Shown here: one piece after another, positions 1-8,085 of the stretch | How the letters are laid out: every line of letters begins with the position of its first letter | How positions within the stretch are numbered: position 1 is the stretch's first letter | DNA from: Bacillus subtilis | Lineage (GTDB): Bacteria > Bacillota > Bacilli > Bacillales > Bacillaceae_C | Direction of reading: 5' to 3' | Assembly (NCBI RefSeq): GCF_008764245.1 | Contig: NZ_VTQV01000039.1 | Location: forward strand, 1 to 40,729 | DNA length: 40,729 nucleotides | Translations under genes and position numbers: made by a program | Notes under the pieces: generated by a model | Told to the model about the DNA's origin: nothing | What the model saw: the letters and a program-made list of their open reading frames with translations, nothing else | Database searches by the model: none

Positions 1-75
1 GACGGCGCGATTTTAGCCGTTCAACCTTATTATCCAAGTTTGTACGTCGCTAAACGGGCGCTTGCGCCTTTGTTT
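1..75. repeat. GC-rich imperfect inverted repeat downstream of pflB
   Basis: This stretch holds no gene start. It carries the segment GCGCGATTTTAGCC (near 5-18) and a rough inverted partner CGCTAAACGGGCGC (near 49-62), followed by the palindromic GGCGCTTGCGCC-like core. It is more GC-rich than its surroundings and looks like the end of an interspersed repeat lying just past the pflB stop codon. A pflA activase gene would be expected farther left, outside the window. It could instead be a terminator-like structure for pflB. Confidence 0.3.
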
Positions 76-2301
76 TCACATTGTTTCATGGAAGGTACGA
101 TTAATTACGTCGATTTGTTGTTCTCGTGTTAATTTTATAAAGTTAACGGCGTATCCTGATACCCGAATGGTTAATTGTGGATATTGTTCAGGATGTTCCA
201 TCGCGTCTAGTAATGTTTCTCTGTTGAAAACATTAATATTTAAATGGTGACCTTTTTTCACCATGTATCCATCCAGAATAGCGGCAAGATTCGTATTCCT
301 TACTTTTTCTTCTTTTCCTAGTGCTTTTGGAACGATGGAAAAAGTATTGGAAATGCCATCAAGCGCATAATCATAAGGTAATTTGGCAACAGAGCTAAGG
401 GATGCAAGCGCACCTTTTTGATCTCTTCCGTGAAGGGGATTTGCCCCTGGTGCAAATGGCTCTCCTTTACGTCTACCATCTGGCGTGTTTCCGGTTTTTT
501 TGCCGTATACGACATTAGAAGTAATCGTTAGAACAGATAGAGTCGGAGTAGCCCCACGGTAAGCCTGATGCTTCTGAAACTTGTTCATAAATGTTTTCAC
601 AACTTCAACGGCGATCTCATCCACTCGATCATCATTATTTCCATATTTAGGGAAATCACCGTCAATATCAAAATCAACGACAAGCCCATCCTCATCACGA
701 ATCGTTTTCACCTTGGCGAATTTGATGGCACTTAAGGAGTCGGCCACAACCGATAAGCCCGCAATCCCTCCAGCCATCGTTCTTAAGACATTTCGATCAT
801 GCAAAGCCATCTCAATCCGTTCATAGCTATATTTATCATGCATATAATGAATCACATTTAATGTATTCATATATAGCTTTGCTAGCCAATCCATCATTTG
901 ATCAAACTTCTCTATGACTTCGTCAAATTGGAGATATTCCGTGGTAATGGGAGCAAATCCAGGTCCCACCTGAACTTTTTGAAGTTCATCGACTCCGCCG
1001 TTAATGGCGTAGAGCAATGCTTTAGCTAAGTTCACACGTGCCCCGAAAAATTGCATTTGTTTTCCGATCCGCATCGCGGATACACAACAAGCAATCCCAT
1101 AGTCATCCCCGTAATGTTCCCTCATAATATCGTCATTTTCATATTGAATCGAACTTGTTTGAATGGACATCTGGGCACAGAAATCTTTAAATGCCTTAGG
1201 TAGTTTAGGCGACCACAAAACCGTTAAATTAGGCTCAGGAGCTGGGCCAAGATTCTCTAGAGTATGCAAGAAGCGAAATGAATTTTTCGTTACAAGTGGT
1301 ACTCCATCAAGGTTGACTCCGCCAATCGATTCTGTCACCCATGTTGGATCCCCGCTAAATAACTCATTATAATCAGGTGTTCTTGCAAATTTTACAAGTC
1401 TTAGTTTCATCACAAAATGATCAACAAGCTCCTGCGCTTCTATTTCAGTCAATGTTCCATTCCGTAAATCTCGTTCAATATAAATATCAAGAAAAGTAGA
1501 GACACGTCCTAAACTCATGGCAGCGCCATTCTGTTCCTTAATCGCAGCTAAATAGGCGAAATATAACCATTGGAAGGCCTCACGTGCATCTTTAGCCGGC
1601 TTTGAAATATCGAAGCCGTAGCTTTGGGCAAGCTCTTTTAATTCATGAAGCGCTCTAATTTGTTCGGCGATTTCTTCTCGTTCACGAATGATTTCTTCTG
1701 TCATTGTGCCATCACTAAGCATTAAATCCTTCTGTTTCTCTTGGATGAGGAAATCGACTCCGTAAAGAGCCACCCGGCGATAATCGCCAATAATTCTTCC
1801 GCGACCATAGGCATCTGGAAGGCCTGTGATAATTCCTGCTTTTCTAGCCATTCTCATTTCAGGGGTGTAAACGTCAAAGACACCTTGATTATGCGTCTTT
1901 CTATAGGTTGTAAAAATATCATGGACTTCGTCCGCCACTTTGTAACCGTAAGCTTCTGCAGCTGCTTCCGCCATGCGAATGCCCCCAAAAGGTTGGAGGG
2001 AACGTTTAAATGGTTGATCTGTTTGAAATCCAACCACTTTTTCCAAGTCTTTGTTTAAATAACCAGCTCCATGAGAGGTAATGGTTGATACAATCCGAGT
2101 ATCCATATCGAGAACGCCACCATTTTCTCTTTCCTGCTTGGTTAATTCCATAACCTGTTCCCATAGGATCTCTGTTTCCTTTGTCGGCTTAGCTAAAAAG
2201 TCGCCATTTCCTTCATATAAAGTAAAGTTAAGCATGATAAAATTACGAACATCCACTTCTGATTGCCAGGATCCTTCTATAAAATTTTGCCACTGATTCA
2301 T
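76..2301 (-). CDS. pflB: Formate C-acetyltransferase (pyruvate formate-lyase)
   Basis: Cytosolic glycyl-radical enzyme converting pyruvate and CoA to acetyl-CoA and formate in anaerobic fermentation. The product is 741 residues, the usual family length. The catalytic Cys-Cys pair lies at residues 405-406 (IACCVSAM) and the glycyl-radical site RVSGYA near the C-terminus has Gly at residue 716. The ATG at 2301 was chosen because a GGGAGGGC ribosome site sits 5-12 bases upstream; the longer frame to 2349 has no such site and would extend through the operator-like repeats. The activating enzyme gene pflA is expected to follow but is off the window. Upstream operator-like repeats suggest redox control. 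The identification is secure; the regulation is inferred. Confidence 0.97.
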   Translation of the reverse strand: MNQWQNFIEGSWQSEVDVRNFIMLNFTLYEGNGDFLAKPTKETEILWEQVMELTKQERENGGVLDMDTRIVSTITSHGAGYLNKDLEKVVGFQTDQPFKRSLQPFGGIRMAEAAAEAYGYKVADEVHDIFTTYRKTHNQGVFDVYTPEMRMARKAGIITGLPDAYGRGRIIGDYRRVALYGVDFLIQEKQKDLMLSDGTMTEEIIREREEIAEQIRALHELKELAQSYGFDISKPAKDAREAFQWLYFAYLAAIKEQNGAAMSLGRVSTFLDIYIERDLRNGTLTEIEAQELVDHFVMKLRLVKFARTPDYNELFSGDPTWVTESIGGVNLDGVPLVTKNSFRFLHTLENLGPAPEPNLTVLWSPKLPKAFKDFCAQMSIQTSSIQYENDDIMREHYGDDYGIACCVSAMRIGKQMQFFGARVNLAKALLYAINGGVDELQKVQVGPGFAPITTEYLQFDEVIEKFDQMMDWLAKLYMNTLNVIHYMHDKYSYERIEMALHDRNVLRTMAGGIAGLSVVADSLSAIKFAKVKTIRDEDGLVVDFDIDGDFPKYGNNDDRVDEIAVEVVKTFMNKFQKHQAYRGATPTLSVLTITSNVVYGKKTGNTPDGRRKGEPFAPGANPLHGRDQKGALASLSSVAKLPYDYALDGISNTFSIVPKALGKEEKVRNTNLAAILDGYMVKKGHHLNINVFNRETLLDAMEHPEQYPQLTIRVSGYAVNFIKLTREQQIDVINRTFHETM

Positions 2302-2326
2302 AAAAAGCCCTCCCAGTAAAATTGTC

Positions 2327-2394
2327 TTGTGAATAATTGAGCAATCCATAACAAAAATTGTGAACCATTGAGCAATACATAACGTGAATGTGAA
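2327..2394. promoter_or_regulatory. 31-bp-period operator-like repeats upstream of pflB
   Basis: Two direct 26-bp copies start at 2327 and 2358. Each opens with TTGTGAA and contains ATTGAGCAAT and CATAAC; they differ at three positions. A third TGTGAA begins at 2389, so the motif recurs at 2328, 2359 and 2389, about three helical turns apart. TTGTGAA is a perfect half of the Rex operator (TTGTGAAnnnnTTCACAA) and TGTGA is also the half-site of Bacillus Fnr; the second half of each copy is poor. Binding by Rex or Fnr is an inference. An extended -10 (TGTTATATT, minus strand, 2426 to 2418) lies upstream. Confidence 0.5.
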
Positions 2395-2556
2395 ATGCTG
2401 ATCAATGTTTCAATTTAAATATAACATATTTTAGTGAGAAAGGCGAGAATATAATCAACTTTTTCAGGGGGAATTTTCAAAAGTTATATTTTGGACATAT
2501 TAGCATTCAAGTGTAGTAACAATAATAAAAAATAAAAATAAAATGACACCAAACTG

Positions 2557-2612
2557 TTTACTAATCTTGAATTTAGTACTATAATAATTAAAAAGTTGCA
2601 TTAGGGAAACTT
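2557..2612 (+). promoter_or_regulatory. Sigma-A promoter with MntR-like operator for the mnt ABC operon
   Basis: The -35 TTTACT (2557-2562) and -10 TATAAT (2580-2585) are separated by 17 bases. Just downstream, AGTTGCATTAGGGAAACT (2594-2611) resembles the B. subtilis MntR boxes (TTTGC...GGAAAC) and has AGTT/AACT ends in inverted orientation. Placement over the start of transcription fits manganese-dependent repression by MntR. The box is seen directly; the regulator is inferred and its gene is not in the window. Confidence 0.7.
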
Positions 2613-2668
2613 AAATTGCTGGGGTAAATTAATATAGATATATACAATATAGTTAGGAGTGAGAAAGC

Positions 2669-3412
2669 GTGAGTGGAGAAATATCTGTAAATAATCTAAA
2701 TGTCTCCTATGCAGATAAAGAAGTGATTAAAAATGTAAGTTTCTCCTTTCAGACTGGTAAATTAATTGGCATTATTGGCCCAAATGGGGCTGGGAAGTCA
2801 ACGATGATCAAGGCGGCACTAGGACTTATTTCCAAAAAATCCGGTACGATTACCTTTGAAGGGAAACCGTTAGAGGCTGTGAGGAAAAAAATTGCGTACG
2901 TTCCGCAACGTTCGAATATTGATTGGGATTTCCCCATTATTGTTCAAGATACGGTACTTCTTGGCACATATCCAAAGTTAGGTGTATTTCACCGACCAGC
3001 AAAAAAAGAAAAACAGTGGGCAAAGGAATGCTTAGAGAAGGTGGGCATGATCGATTTTTCCAAACGCCAAATTGGAGAACTATCTGGTGGACAACAGCAG
3101 CGTGTATTTCTTGCGCGAGCCCTTGCCCAGGAAGCGGAATACTTTTTCTTGGATGAACCATTTGTTGGAATAGATGTTTCCAGTGAAAAAGTAATCATTG
3201 ATATTTTAAAAGAATTGAAAGAAGCTGGAAAAACGATTTTCGTCGTCCATCATGATTTAGGGAAGGTGGAAGCATACTTTGATGACCTGATTTTGCTTAA
3301 CGGGGAATTAGTTGGCGCCGGACCTGTTCGTGAGGTGTTTTGTAACGAAAAAATTCAACAGGCCTACCAAACTCCGCATATGCTATTGACAGGTTTGGGG
3401 GTAGAGGTTTAA
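2669..3412 (+). CDS. mntB: Manganese ABC transporter, ATP-binding protein
   Basis: Cytosolic ATPase of a metal importer of the PsaB/MntB type. The 247-residue product shows Walker A GPNGAGKST near residue 37, the signature LSGGQQQR, and Walker B FFLDEPF. The start is a GTG behind AGGAGTGAG. It is the first gene of a three-gene operon; its stop codon overlaps the start of the permease gene by one base (TAATG), which suggests translational coupling. The neighbouring permease and metal-binding lipoprotein, plus the MntR-like box upstream, point to Mn2+ rather than Zn2+, though substrate cannot be proved from sequence. The gene symbol is by analogy with B. subtilis. Confidence 0.88.
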   Translation: MSGEISVNNLNVSYADKEVIKNVSFSFQTGKLIGIIGPNGAGKSTMIKAALGLISKKSGTITFEGKPLEAVRKKIAYVPQRSNIDWDFPIIVQDTVLLGTYPKLGVFHRPAKKEKQWAKECLEKVGMIDFSKRQIGELSGGQQQRVFLARALAQEAEYFFLDEPFVGIDVSSEKVIIDILKELKEAGKTIFVVHHDLGKVEAYFDDLILLNGELVGAGPVREVFCNEKIQQAYQTPHMLLTGLGVEV

Positions 3413-4251
3413 TGGAGTTTATATCCGATTTAACGAATTATGCATTTTTACAAAAGGCATTTGTTACTTCCATTGTTGTAGGCATTATTTGCGGAGTCAT
3501 CGGTAGTTTTATTGTGCTCAGGGGGATGGCTCTAATGGGGGATGCCATTTCGCATGCGGTACTGCCAGGGGTAGCCATTTCTTACATTTTGGGCATTAAC
3601 TATTTTTATGGTGCAGTGGTGATCGGAGTATTAACATCTCTCGGAATTGGTGCCATTAGCCAAAATAGTCGGATTAAAAATGATTCGGCGATCGGGATCG
3701 TTTTTTCCGCCGCCTTTGCCCTTGGAATCATTATGATCACTTTAGCTAAAAGTGCCACAGACTTAACACAGATTTTGTTTGGAAATATTCTCGCCGTAAG
3801 AACATCTGACATGTGGCTTACGATCATTGTTGGAGCTATTGTTATTTTAGCGGTTGTTATTTTCTATAAAGAGTTACTTATTACCAGCTTTGATGAAACA
3901 ATGGCGGCTGCATACGGCTTGAAAACGCGGATGATTCATTACGGAATCATGGTTTTATTAACACTTGTTACGGTTGCTTCACTGCAAACAGTGGGAGTTA
4001 TTTTAGTTGTTTCCATGTTGATCACACCAGCATCGAGTGCTTATTTATTAACGAATCGATTATCAACAATGATTTGGCTTGCTTCACTTTTCGGAGCCAT
4101 ATCCGCCGTGCTGGGTCTCTACATCAGCTTTGAGCTTAATCTGCCTTCAGGCCCAGTCATTGCTTTAGTAGCGACAGCCATTTTTGTTGTTATATTTACA
4201 CTTTCCAATGTACTTCGTCGATATAAGAGGCGTTTAGTTGTAAGTAAATGA
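3412..4251 (+). CDS. mntC: Manganese ABC transporter, membrane permease
   Basis: Integral membrane permease of the ABC-3 family that forms the metal channel with the ATPase encoded upstream. The 279-residue product has about eight hydrophobic segments and the family-typical stretch GDAISHAVLPGVA near residue 40. B. subtilis carries two permease genes (mntC and mntD); this operon has only one, as in psaBCA-type systems, so the permease would act as a homodimer. Its start overlaps the mntB stop codon. A small palindrome, GTAGAATGAATTCTAC at 4265-4280, lies between this gene and the binding-protein gene and may be a processing or regulatory hairpin. Confidence 0.88.
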   Translation: MEFISDLTNYAFLQKAFVTSIVVGIICGVIGSFIVLRGMALMGDAISHAVLPGVAISYILGINYFYGAVVIGVLTSLGIGAISQNSRIKNDSAIGIVFSAAFALGIIMITLAKSATDLTQILFGNILAVRTSDMWLTIIVGAIVILAVVIFYKELLITSFDETMAAAYGLKTRMIHYGIMVLLTLVTVASLQTVGVILVVSMLITPASSAYLLTNRLSTMIWLASLFGAISAVLGLYISFELNLPSGPVIALVATAIFVVIFTLSNVLRRYKRRLVVSK

Positions 4252-4315
4252 AGTACTTACTAACGTAGAATGAATTCTACAGACTAAATAAATGGAAAAA
4301 GGAGCAAAGAGTCAA

Positions 4316-5254
4316 ATGAAAAAGATTTTTTTAGGAACGATTCTACTGAGTATGGTGATCTTTTTACTAAGCGCTTGTGGGGGCAAGGAAGGAAATGCCA
4401 GTACCAGTGAGGATAAGCTTAAAGTGGTCACTTCCTTTACCATTATTGCTGATATGGCAAGAGAAATTGGTGGCGATGATGTCGAAATTCATAACCTTGT
4501 CCCAACAGGCACAGACCCCCATGAATATGAGCCTTTGCCAGAAGATATTAAAAAAGCGACGGATGCAGATGTCCTTTTCTATAATGGGTTGAATTTGGAA
4601 GGCGGTAAAGCAGGTTGGTTCTTTAAAATGGTTGATTCTGTAGGGCAGAAGGAAGAAAATATTTACAGTTTAACAGAACGTGTGGAGCCGATGTACCTGG
4701 CTGGAGAAGATGGAAAGGATGAAGAAATCAATCCACATGCCTTTATTGATCCGGCGGTTGGCATTGTGATGGCCGAGGATATGCGTGATGCGCTTATGGA
4801 GATTGACCCCGATCATAAAGAAGGGTATAAGGAAAGAGGAGACGAATATGTAGAAAGGCTGAAGGAGATCAATCAAGAGTATGAAGAGAAGCTTGGGGCT
4901 CTGCCTGAAAAAGACAAGATACTTGTGACTAGTGAACGTGCCTTTCAATATTTGGCGGATCATTTTGGATTAAAAGAGGCTTTTATTTGGGAAATTGATA
5001 CAGGAGAAAACGGATCACCGGAACAAATTAAGAATTTAGTTTCTTATATTAAGGAACATGATGTACCTACCTTATTTGTAGAATCGAATGTCGATACCCG
5101 TCCAATGGAAACTGTTTCTTCCGAGACAGGTGTTGAGATTTACGAAAAGCCCATTTATTCAGATGAGATCGGCAAGCCTGGTGAAGAAGTAGATACGTAT
5201 GTGAAATATTTAAATTATAATATTCAAATCCTTACTGATGGCTTAACGAGATAA
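4316..5254 (+). CDS. mntA: Manganese-binding lipoprotein of the ABC importer
   Basis: Extracytoplasmic solute-binding protein of the cluster A-I (PsaA/MntA/ZnuA) family, delivering metal to the permease. The 312-residue product begins with a lipoprotein signal ending LLSACGG. Family landmarks are FTIIADMA, the metal-ligand context GTDPHEYEP, INPHAFIDP, and the late Glu/Asp ligands near VSSETG and PIYSDEIG. There is no long His-rich loop, which favours Mn over Zn. The ATG at 4316 was chosen over the in-frame ATG at 4292 because GGAG lies at the right distance upstream and the signal peptide then starts at the Met. It is the last gene of the operon, followed by a remnant of a similar gene. Confidence 0.9.
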   Translation: MKKIFLGTILLSMVIFLLSACGGKEGNASTSEDKLKVVTSFTIIADMAREIGGDDVEIHNLVPTGTDPHEYEPLPEDIKKATDADVLFYNGLNLEGGKAGWFFKMVDSVGQKEENIYSLTERVEPMYLAGEDGKDEEINPHAFIDPAVGIVMAEDMRDALMEIDPDHKEGYKERGDEYVERLKEINQEYEEKLGALPEKDKILVTSERAFQYLADHFGLKEAFIWEIDTGENGSPEQIKNLVSYIKEHDVPTLFVESNVDTRPMETVSSETGVEIYEKPIYSDEIGKPGEEVDTYVKYLNYNIQILTDGLTR

Positions 5255-5293
5255 ACCGTCATATAAACTGAAGATTCAAGGGAAATCGAAAAT

Positions 5294-5431
5294 GTCGGAG
5301 TAAAACCAATGGAAACTGTGTCAAAAAAGACAGATGCGCGGTGACACATAATAAAATTTTTGGCGTATACTATCGAGCAGATCTATGATGGACTAAAACA
5401 AGAGGAAAAACAGCTTATTTTTAAAAAGTAA
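5294..5431 (+). pseudogene. Remnant of a second metal-binding lipoprotein gene (C-terminal)
   Basis: Between mntA and its terminator, the plus strand encodes VGVKPMETVSKKTDA from 5294 and, after a stop codon and a gap, YTIEQIYDGLKQE from 5366, ending at the TAA at 5429. The first piece matches mntA's own VDTRPMETVSSETG, and the second is a typical PsaA-family C-terminus (IxxIYDGLKQ). The order is right, but most residues between the pieces are missing. This looks like the decayed 3' end of a duplicated or older binding-protein gene whose terminator is still used. It is too short for certainty. Confidence 0.6.
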
Positions 5432-5442
5432 GCTGTTTTTTT
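5407..5442 (+). terminator. Rho-independent terminator of the mnt operon
   Basis: AACAGCTTA pairs with TAAGCTGTT around an AT loop, followed by a run of seven T. It lies at the end of the binding-protein remnant and is the only good stop after mntA. Confidence 0.9.
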
Positions 5443-5570
5443 AATGTAAAGAAATTAAGTTCTTACTTCCGTGCACCAACTAGCGCACTTTCGGTGACTT
5501 CTTTTGGTTTAAGTCAGTATGTATTAACTCGAATGTAAAAGGGATCACAAATACATCCAAACGAACGTTT

Positions 5571-6272
5571 TCACCCACTCTCCGATTCTTCCGTACCCAC
5601 TAGAAAATCCTCAATTTTTTTTGATAAAATATGATGGTTTTTGTCAAAATAATGTTCACCATTAAAGTAAATCGCATGTTTTTCTGCAATGGGGGAAGTT
5701 GAATATAAGATAAAAGTAAATGCCTTTGACTGTGGGTCCTCCTCCCGATAAACAACGGTGTCATTTGTTTGGTTTGATTGTAAAAGAGCTATCAATGTTT
5801 GTAATTCTTCGTTTTTCTCAATTAACTTTTTGAAGAGAAACTGATTATATTCAACCTCTTCATAGACCTCTATTTTTTTAAAGGATGGTGGATCTATTTG
5901 TTCCAGTATACGTTTATCTGATACATAACCTTCCTTCACGTAAATCTTAAACCCATTAATTTTATTTGAATCTTTAACCGCGACAAGATGAGAATGATTA
6001 ATGACAGAGTATAGTTTCGTCCCCGCTTCTAAATAAGCAGCATCTCCATTTTTAGGAGTATATTTTGCATTTTTGACATGGTCTTTTAACTTTTTCTTAA
6101 TTTCCCCAATGGGCTCCCCGATAAAATTCGGATCCGAAATTTCAACATGAGGGCTTGCAAGATACTGATCTCCTTGAAATTCTAGAAAATCCGTCCACTC
6201 AATCGTTGCCTCAGAGCATCCCGCTAATAATATGAGGATTGTGAATATGAACCACTTCTTCTTCATAGGCAT
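5571..6272 (-). CDS. Putative lipoprotein of unknown function
   Basis: I do not recognise this 233-residue protein. It starts with a short lipoprotein signal (KKKWFIFTILILLAGCS, lipobox Cys at about residue 19), so it should be anchored on the outer face of the membrane. No catalytic motif stands out; the rest is charged and hydrophilic with alternating strand-like segments. The ATG at 6272 has AAGGAGGAG at a good distance. It is transcribed divergently from ybaK, and the 138 bases between them hold both promoters. Confidence 0.75.
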   Translation of the reverse strand: MPMKKKWFIFTILILLAGCSEATIEWTDFLEFQGDQYLASPHVEISDPNFIGEPIGEIKKKLKDHVKNAKYTPKNGDAAYLEAGTKLYSVINHSHLVAVKDSNKINGFKIYVKEGYVSDKRILEQIDPPSFKKIEVYEEVEYNQFLFKKLIEKNEELQTLIALLQSNQTNDTVVYREEDPQSKAFTFILYSTSPIAEKHAIYFNGEHYFDKNHHILSKKIEDFLVGTEESESG

Positions 6273-6410
6273 TTCTCCTCCTTCTATATAGACGTTTCTA
6301 TGTGGGAAAACGTTTCAGTAAAATGGAAAAAAACTGCGCTTTTTTTTATAACCAGTTATGCATGACTTTTATTTGAACGTTGAGACTATAGGTAGGAGGC
6401 TGAAAACAAA

Positions 6411-6848
6411 ATGAACAATATCGCATCTTTTTCAGAGAAAAGGCGAGAAAAACAGTTAACATATGAAAGGAAATTATTACGTAATCTTTCAATAGATGAA
6501 TTAAGGAAAAGTGTTCTTCATCATATGAGGACGATTGGAGTAGGGATATTTGGCGAGAACAGCTTAGAGGAAGCGTGCTTTGATATTGCGATTGAAGCGT
6601 ACTTAAATGGAGGGGAGTATAGCCGATTCGTTCTTTATGGGGAGACGCTGGAAATGATTAGGGAACGATGTTATGAAGATCGAGCACATTACATGAATAC
6701 CTTATATAATTTCTGGCTTTATTGGGATTATGGACAAAAGTTAATTGAAGAGAAGTCTACTTACGAAGCTTGTGAACAGTTTGTCAATAACTGGTGGAGC
6801 AGAGGTTTTCAAAACGGCGAACAGCGATATAAACTTCGCTTACATTAA
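6411..6848 (+). CDS. ybaK: YbaK family protein (DUF2521)
   Basis: Small cytosolic protein of unknown role found next to cwlD in Bacillus. The 145-residue product matches the usual length of about 147 and has no signal peptide or membrane segment; it is rich in helices and charged residues (SEKRREKQLTYERKLL near the start). The ATG follows TAGGAGG at about ten bases. Its placement immediately before cwlD, as in B. subtilis, is the main reason for the gene symbol. No function should be read into it. Confidence 0.8.
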   Translation: MNNIASFSEKRREKQLTYERKLLRNLSIDELRKSVLHHMRTIGVGIFGENSLEEACFDIAIEAYLNGGEYSRFVLYGETLEMIRERCYEDRAHYMNTLYNFWLYWDYGQKLIEEKSTYEACEQFVNNWWSRGFQNGEQRYKLRLH

Positions 6849-6909
6849 AGTTCTAAAAAGGATTCTTGTCCCATAGGTTAAAAAGAGAAAGAGTGAAGGG
6901 GATTTGGGG

Positions 6910-7629
6910 ATGAGAAAAAGTATAAAAGTGATCTTATTTTTTATCGGGGCGGCTGTATTATTTCTCTTATTGCAGTATAAGTTTATACCGAAAGATTCCT
7001 TTGATGCCTGGAACCTTCCATTATCGGGGAAGATCATTTATTTAGATCCAGGTCATGGTGGCCCAGATGGGGGCGCGGGAGACTCTGAAGCATTGGAAAA
7101 GGATATTGCCTTAGAGGTTTCGCTTAAATTGCGTGATTACCTTCAGGAACAGGGAGCTTTAGTATTAATGACAAGGGAGACAGACAAGGACTTAGCTGGT
7201 GCTGATGTAAAAGGGTATAGCAGAAGAAAAACTGAAGATCTGCATAAAAGAGTGAAGCTGGTAAATGAGTCAGACGCTGATCTTGTCATTAGTATTCATT
7301 TGAATGCCATTCCATCACCCCGCTGGAGTGGGGCCCAAACCTTTTATGCGCCACATTTCGCAGCGAACAAACGGGTTGCCACTTTTATTCAAGATGAATT
7401 GGTTGAGACTTTAGAGAACACAGACCGAAAAGCTAAAGTCATTGAACATGTTTATTTATTGAAAAAATCTAAAAAGCCAAGTGCGTTAGTGGAAATTGGC
7501 TTTTTATCAAATCCATCAGAACGAGAAAACCTACTTTTAGATTCTTATCAAGATAAAGTAGCTTTTTCAATCTATAAAGGCATTACGCGCTATTTCACAA
7601 AAGAACCTTCACTTGAATCGGAGTCCTAA
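6910..7629 (+). CDS. cwlD: N-acetylmuramoyl-L-alanine amidase CwlD (spore cortex)
   Basis: Sporulation amidase needed to make muramic-delta-lactam in spore cortex peptidoglycan, the mark read by germination lytic enzymes. The product is 239 residues with an N-terminal membrane anchor (IKVILFFIGAAVLFLLLQ) and an Amidase_3 domain: zinc-site motif DPGHGGPDGG, the second ligand in DIALEV, SIHLNA, and the catalytic Glu in VEIGFLSNPSE. The ATG at 6910 is preferred over the TTG at 6904 because of its spacing from AAGGGG. A CATAGGTTA box at 6872-6880 resembles a sigma-G -10 but lacks a clear -35. The gene is followed directly by a repeat element. Confidence 0.95.
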   Translation: MRKSIKVILFFIGAAVLFLLLQYKFIPKDSFDAWNLPLSGKIIYLDPGHGGPDGGAGDSEALEKDIALEVSLKLRDYLQEQGALVLMTRETDKDLAGADVKGYSRRKTEDLHKRVKLVNESDADLVISIHLNAIPSPRWSGAQTFYAPHFAANKRVATFIQDELVETLENTDRKAKVIEHVYLLKKSKKPSALVEIGFLSNPSERENLLLDSYQDKVAFSIYKGITRYFTKEPSLESES

Positions 7630-7637
7630 AAAGTGCG

Positions 7638-7959
7638 TGTTCAAAAAGGAGGATAAAAAGGACCCGTCGGCGACTACGCTGACGTCCTGTCAGCAACGCC
7701 GACACTAGCACATCCTGTGCGTCGAAAGTTCGAGGCGGCGCAGTTTCGAGCACAAGGAAAGCTTCCCTGAATCCGCATCGCACGCCGGAAAAGTGGTTTT
7801 CTTTTCCAAGGAGCAGACTTGCACAGGATGTGCTGACTTCTACGTTGCCCACAGGACGTGGGCGGTTTTAGCAGAAGAACCTTCTCCTAATACATGAGCA
7901 GCACAGAAACAAGCCAACGAAGAAATTCGCAGTGTCATTTTTACCGGACTTTTTGAACA
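7638..7959. repeat. MITE-like 322-bp element with terminal inverted repeats
   Basis: The element is bounded by TGTTCAAAAAG (7638-7648) and its exact reverse complement CTTTTTGAACA (7949-7959). Inside, AGCACATCCTGTGC (7707-7720) is perfectly inverted at 7821-7834, and further GC-rich palindromes (GACGTC and CCCACAGGACGTGGG-like) occur. It carries no convincing ORF, is clearly more GC-rich than its neighbours, and sits between cwlD and salA, where B. subtilis has no such insert. The inner 34 bases next to the right end recur, diverged, at 39016. No transposase is encoded, so any mobility would have to be supplied in trans. Confidence 0.7.
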
Positions 7960-8085
7960 TCCTCCTAAAATTATATTTGCACCTTCCTTTCATATTCTTC
8001 CCTCCAAGCGTATAACATTCTGATAAAAGTGAAGTATGTTATACTAGGAGTAGAAAGCGAATCCACAAAAAGGAAGGTGCCAATT

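Noticed and set aside
7595-7852. 85-codon minus-strand frame inside the cwlD-salA repeat
   Set aside because: It lies wholly in palindromic repeat DNA and the cwlD end, without a ribosome site; a by-product of the GC-rich element.
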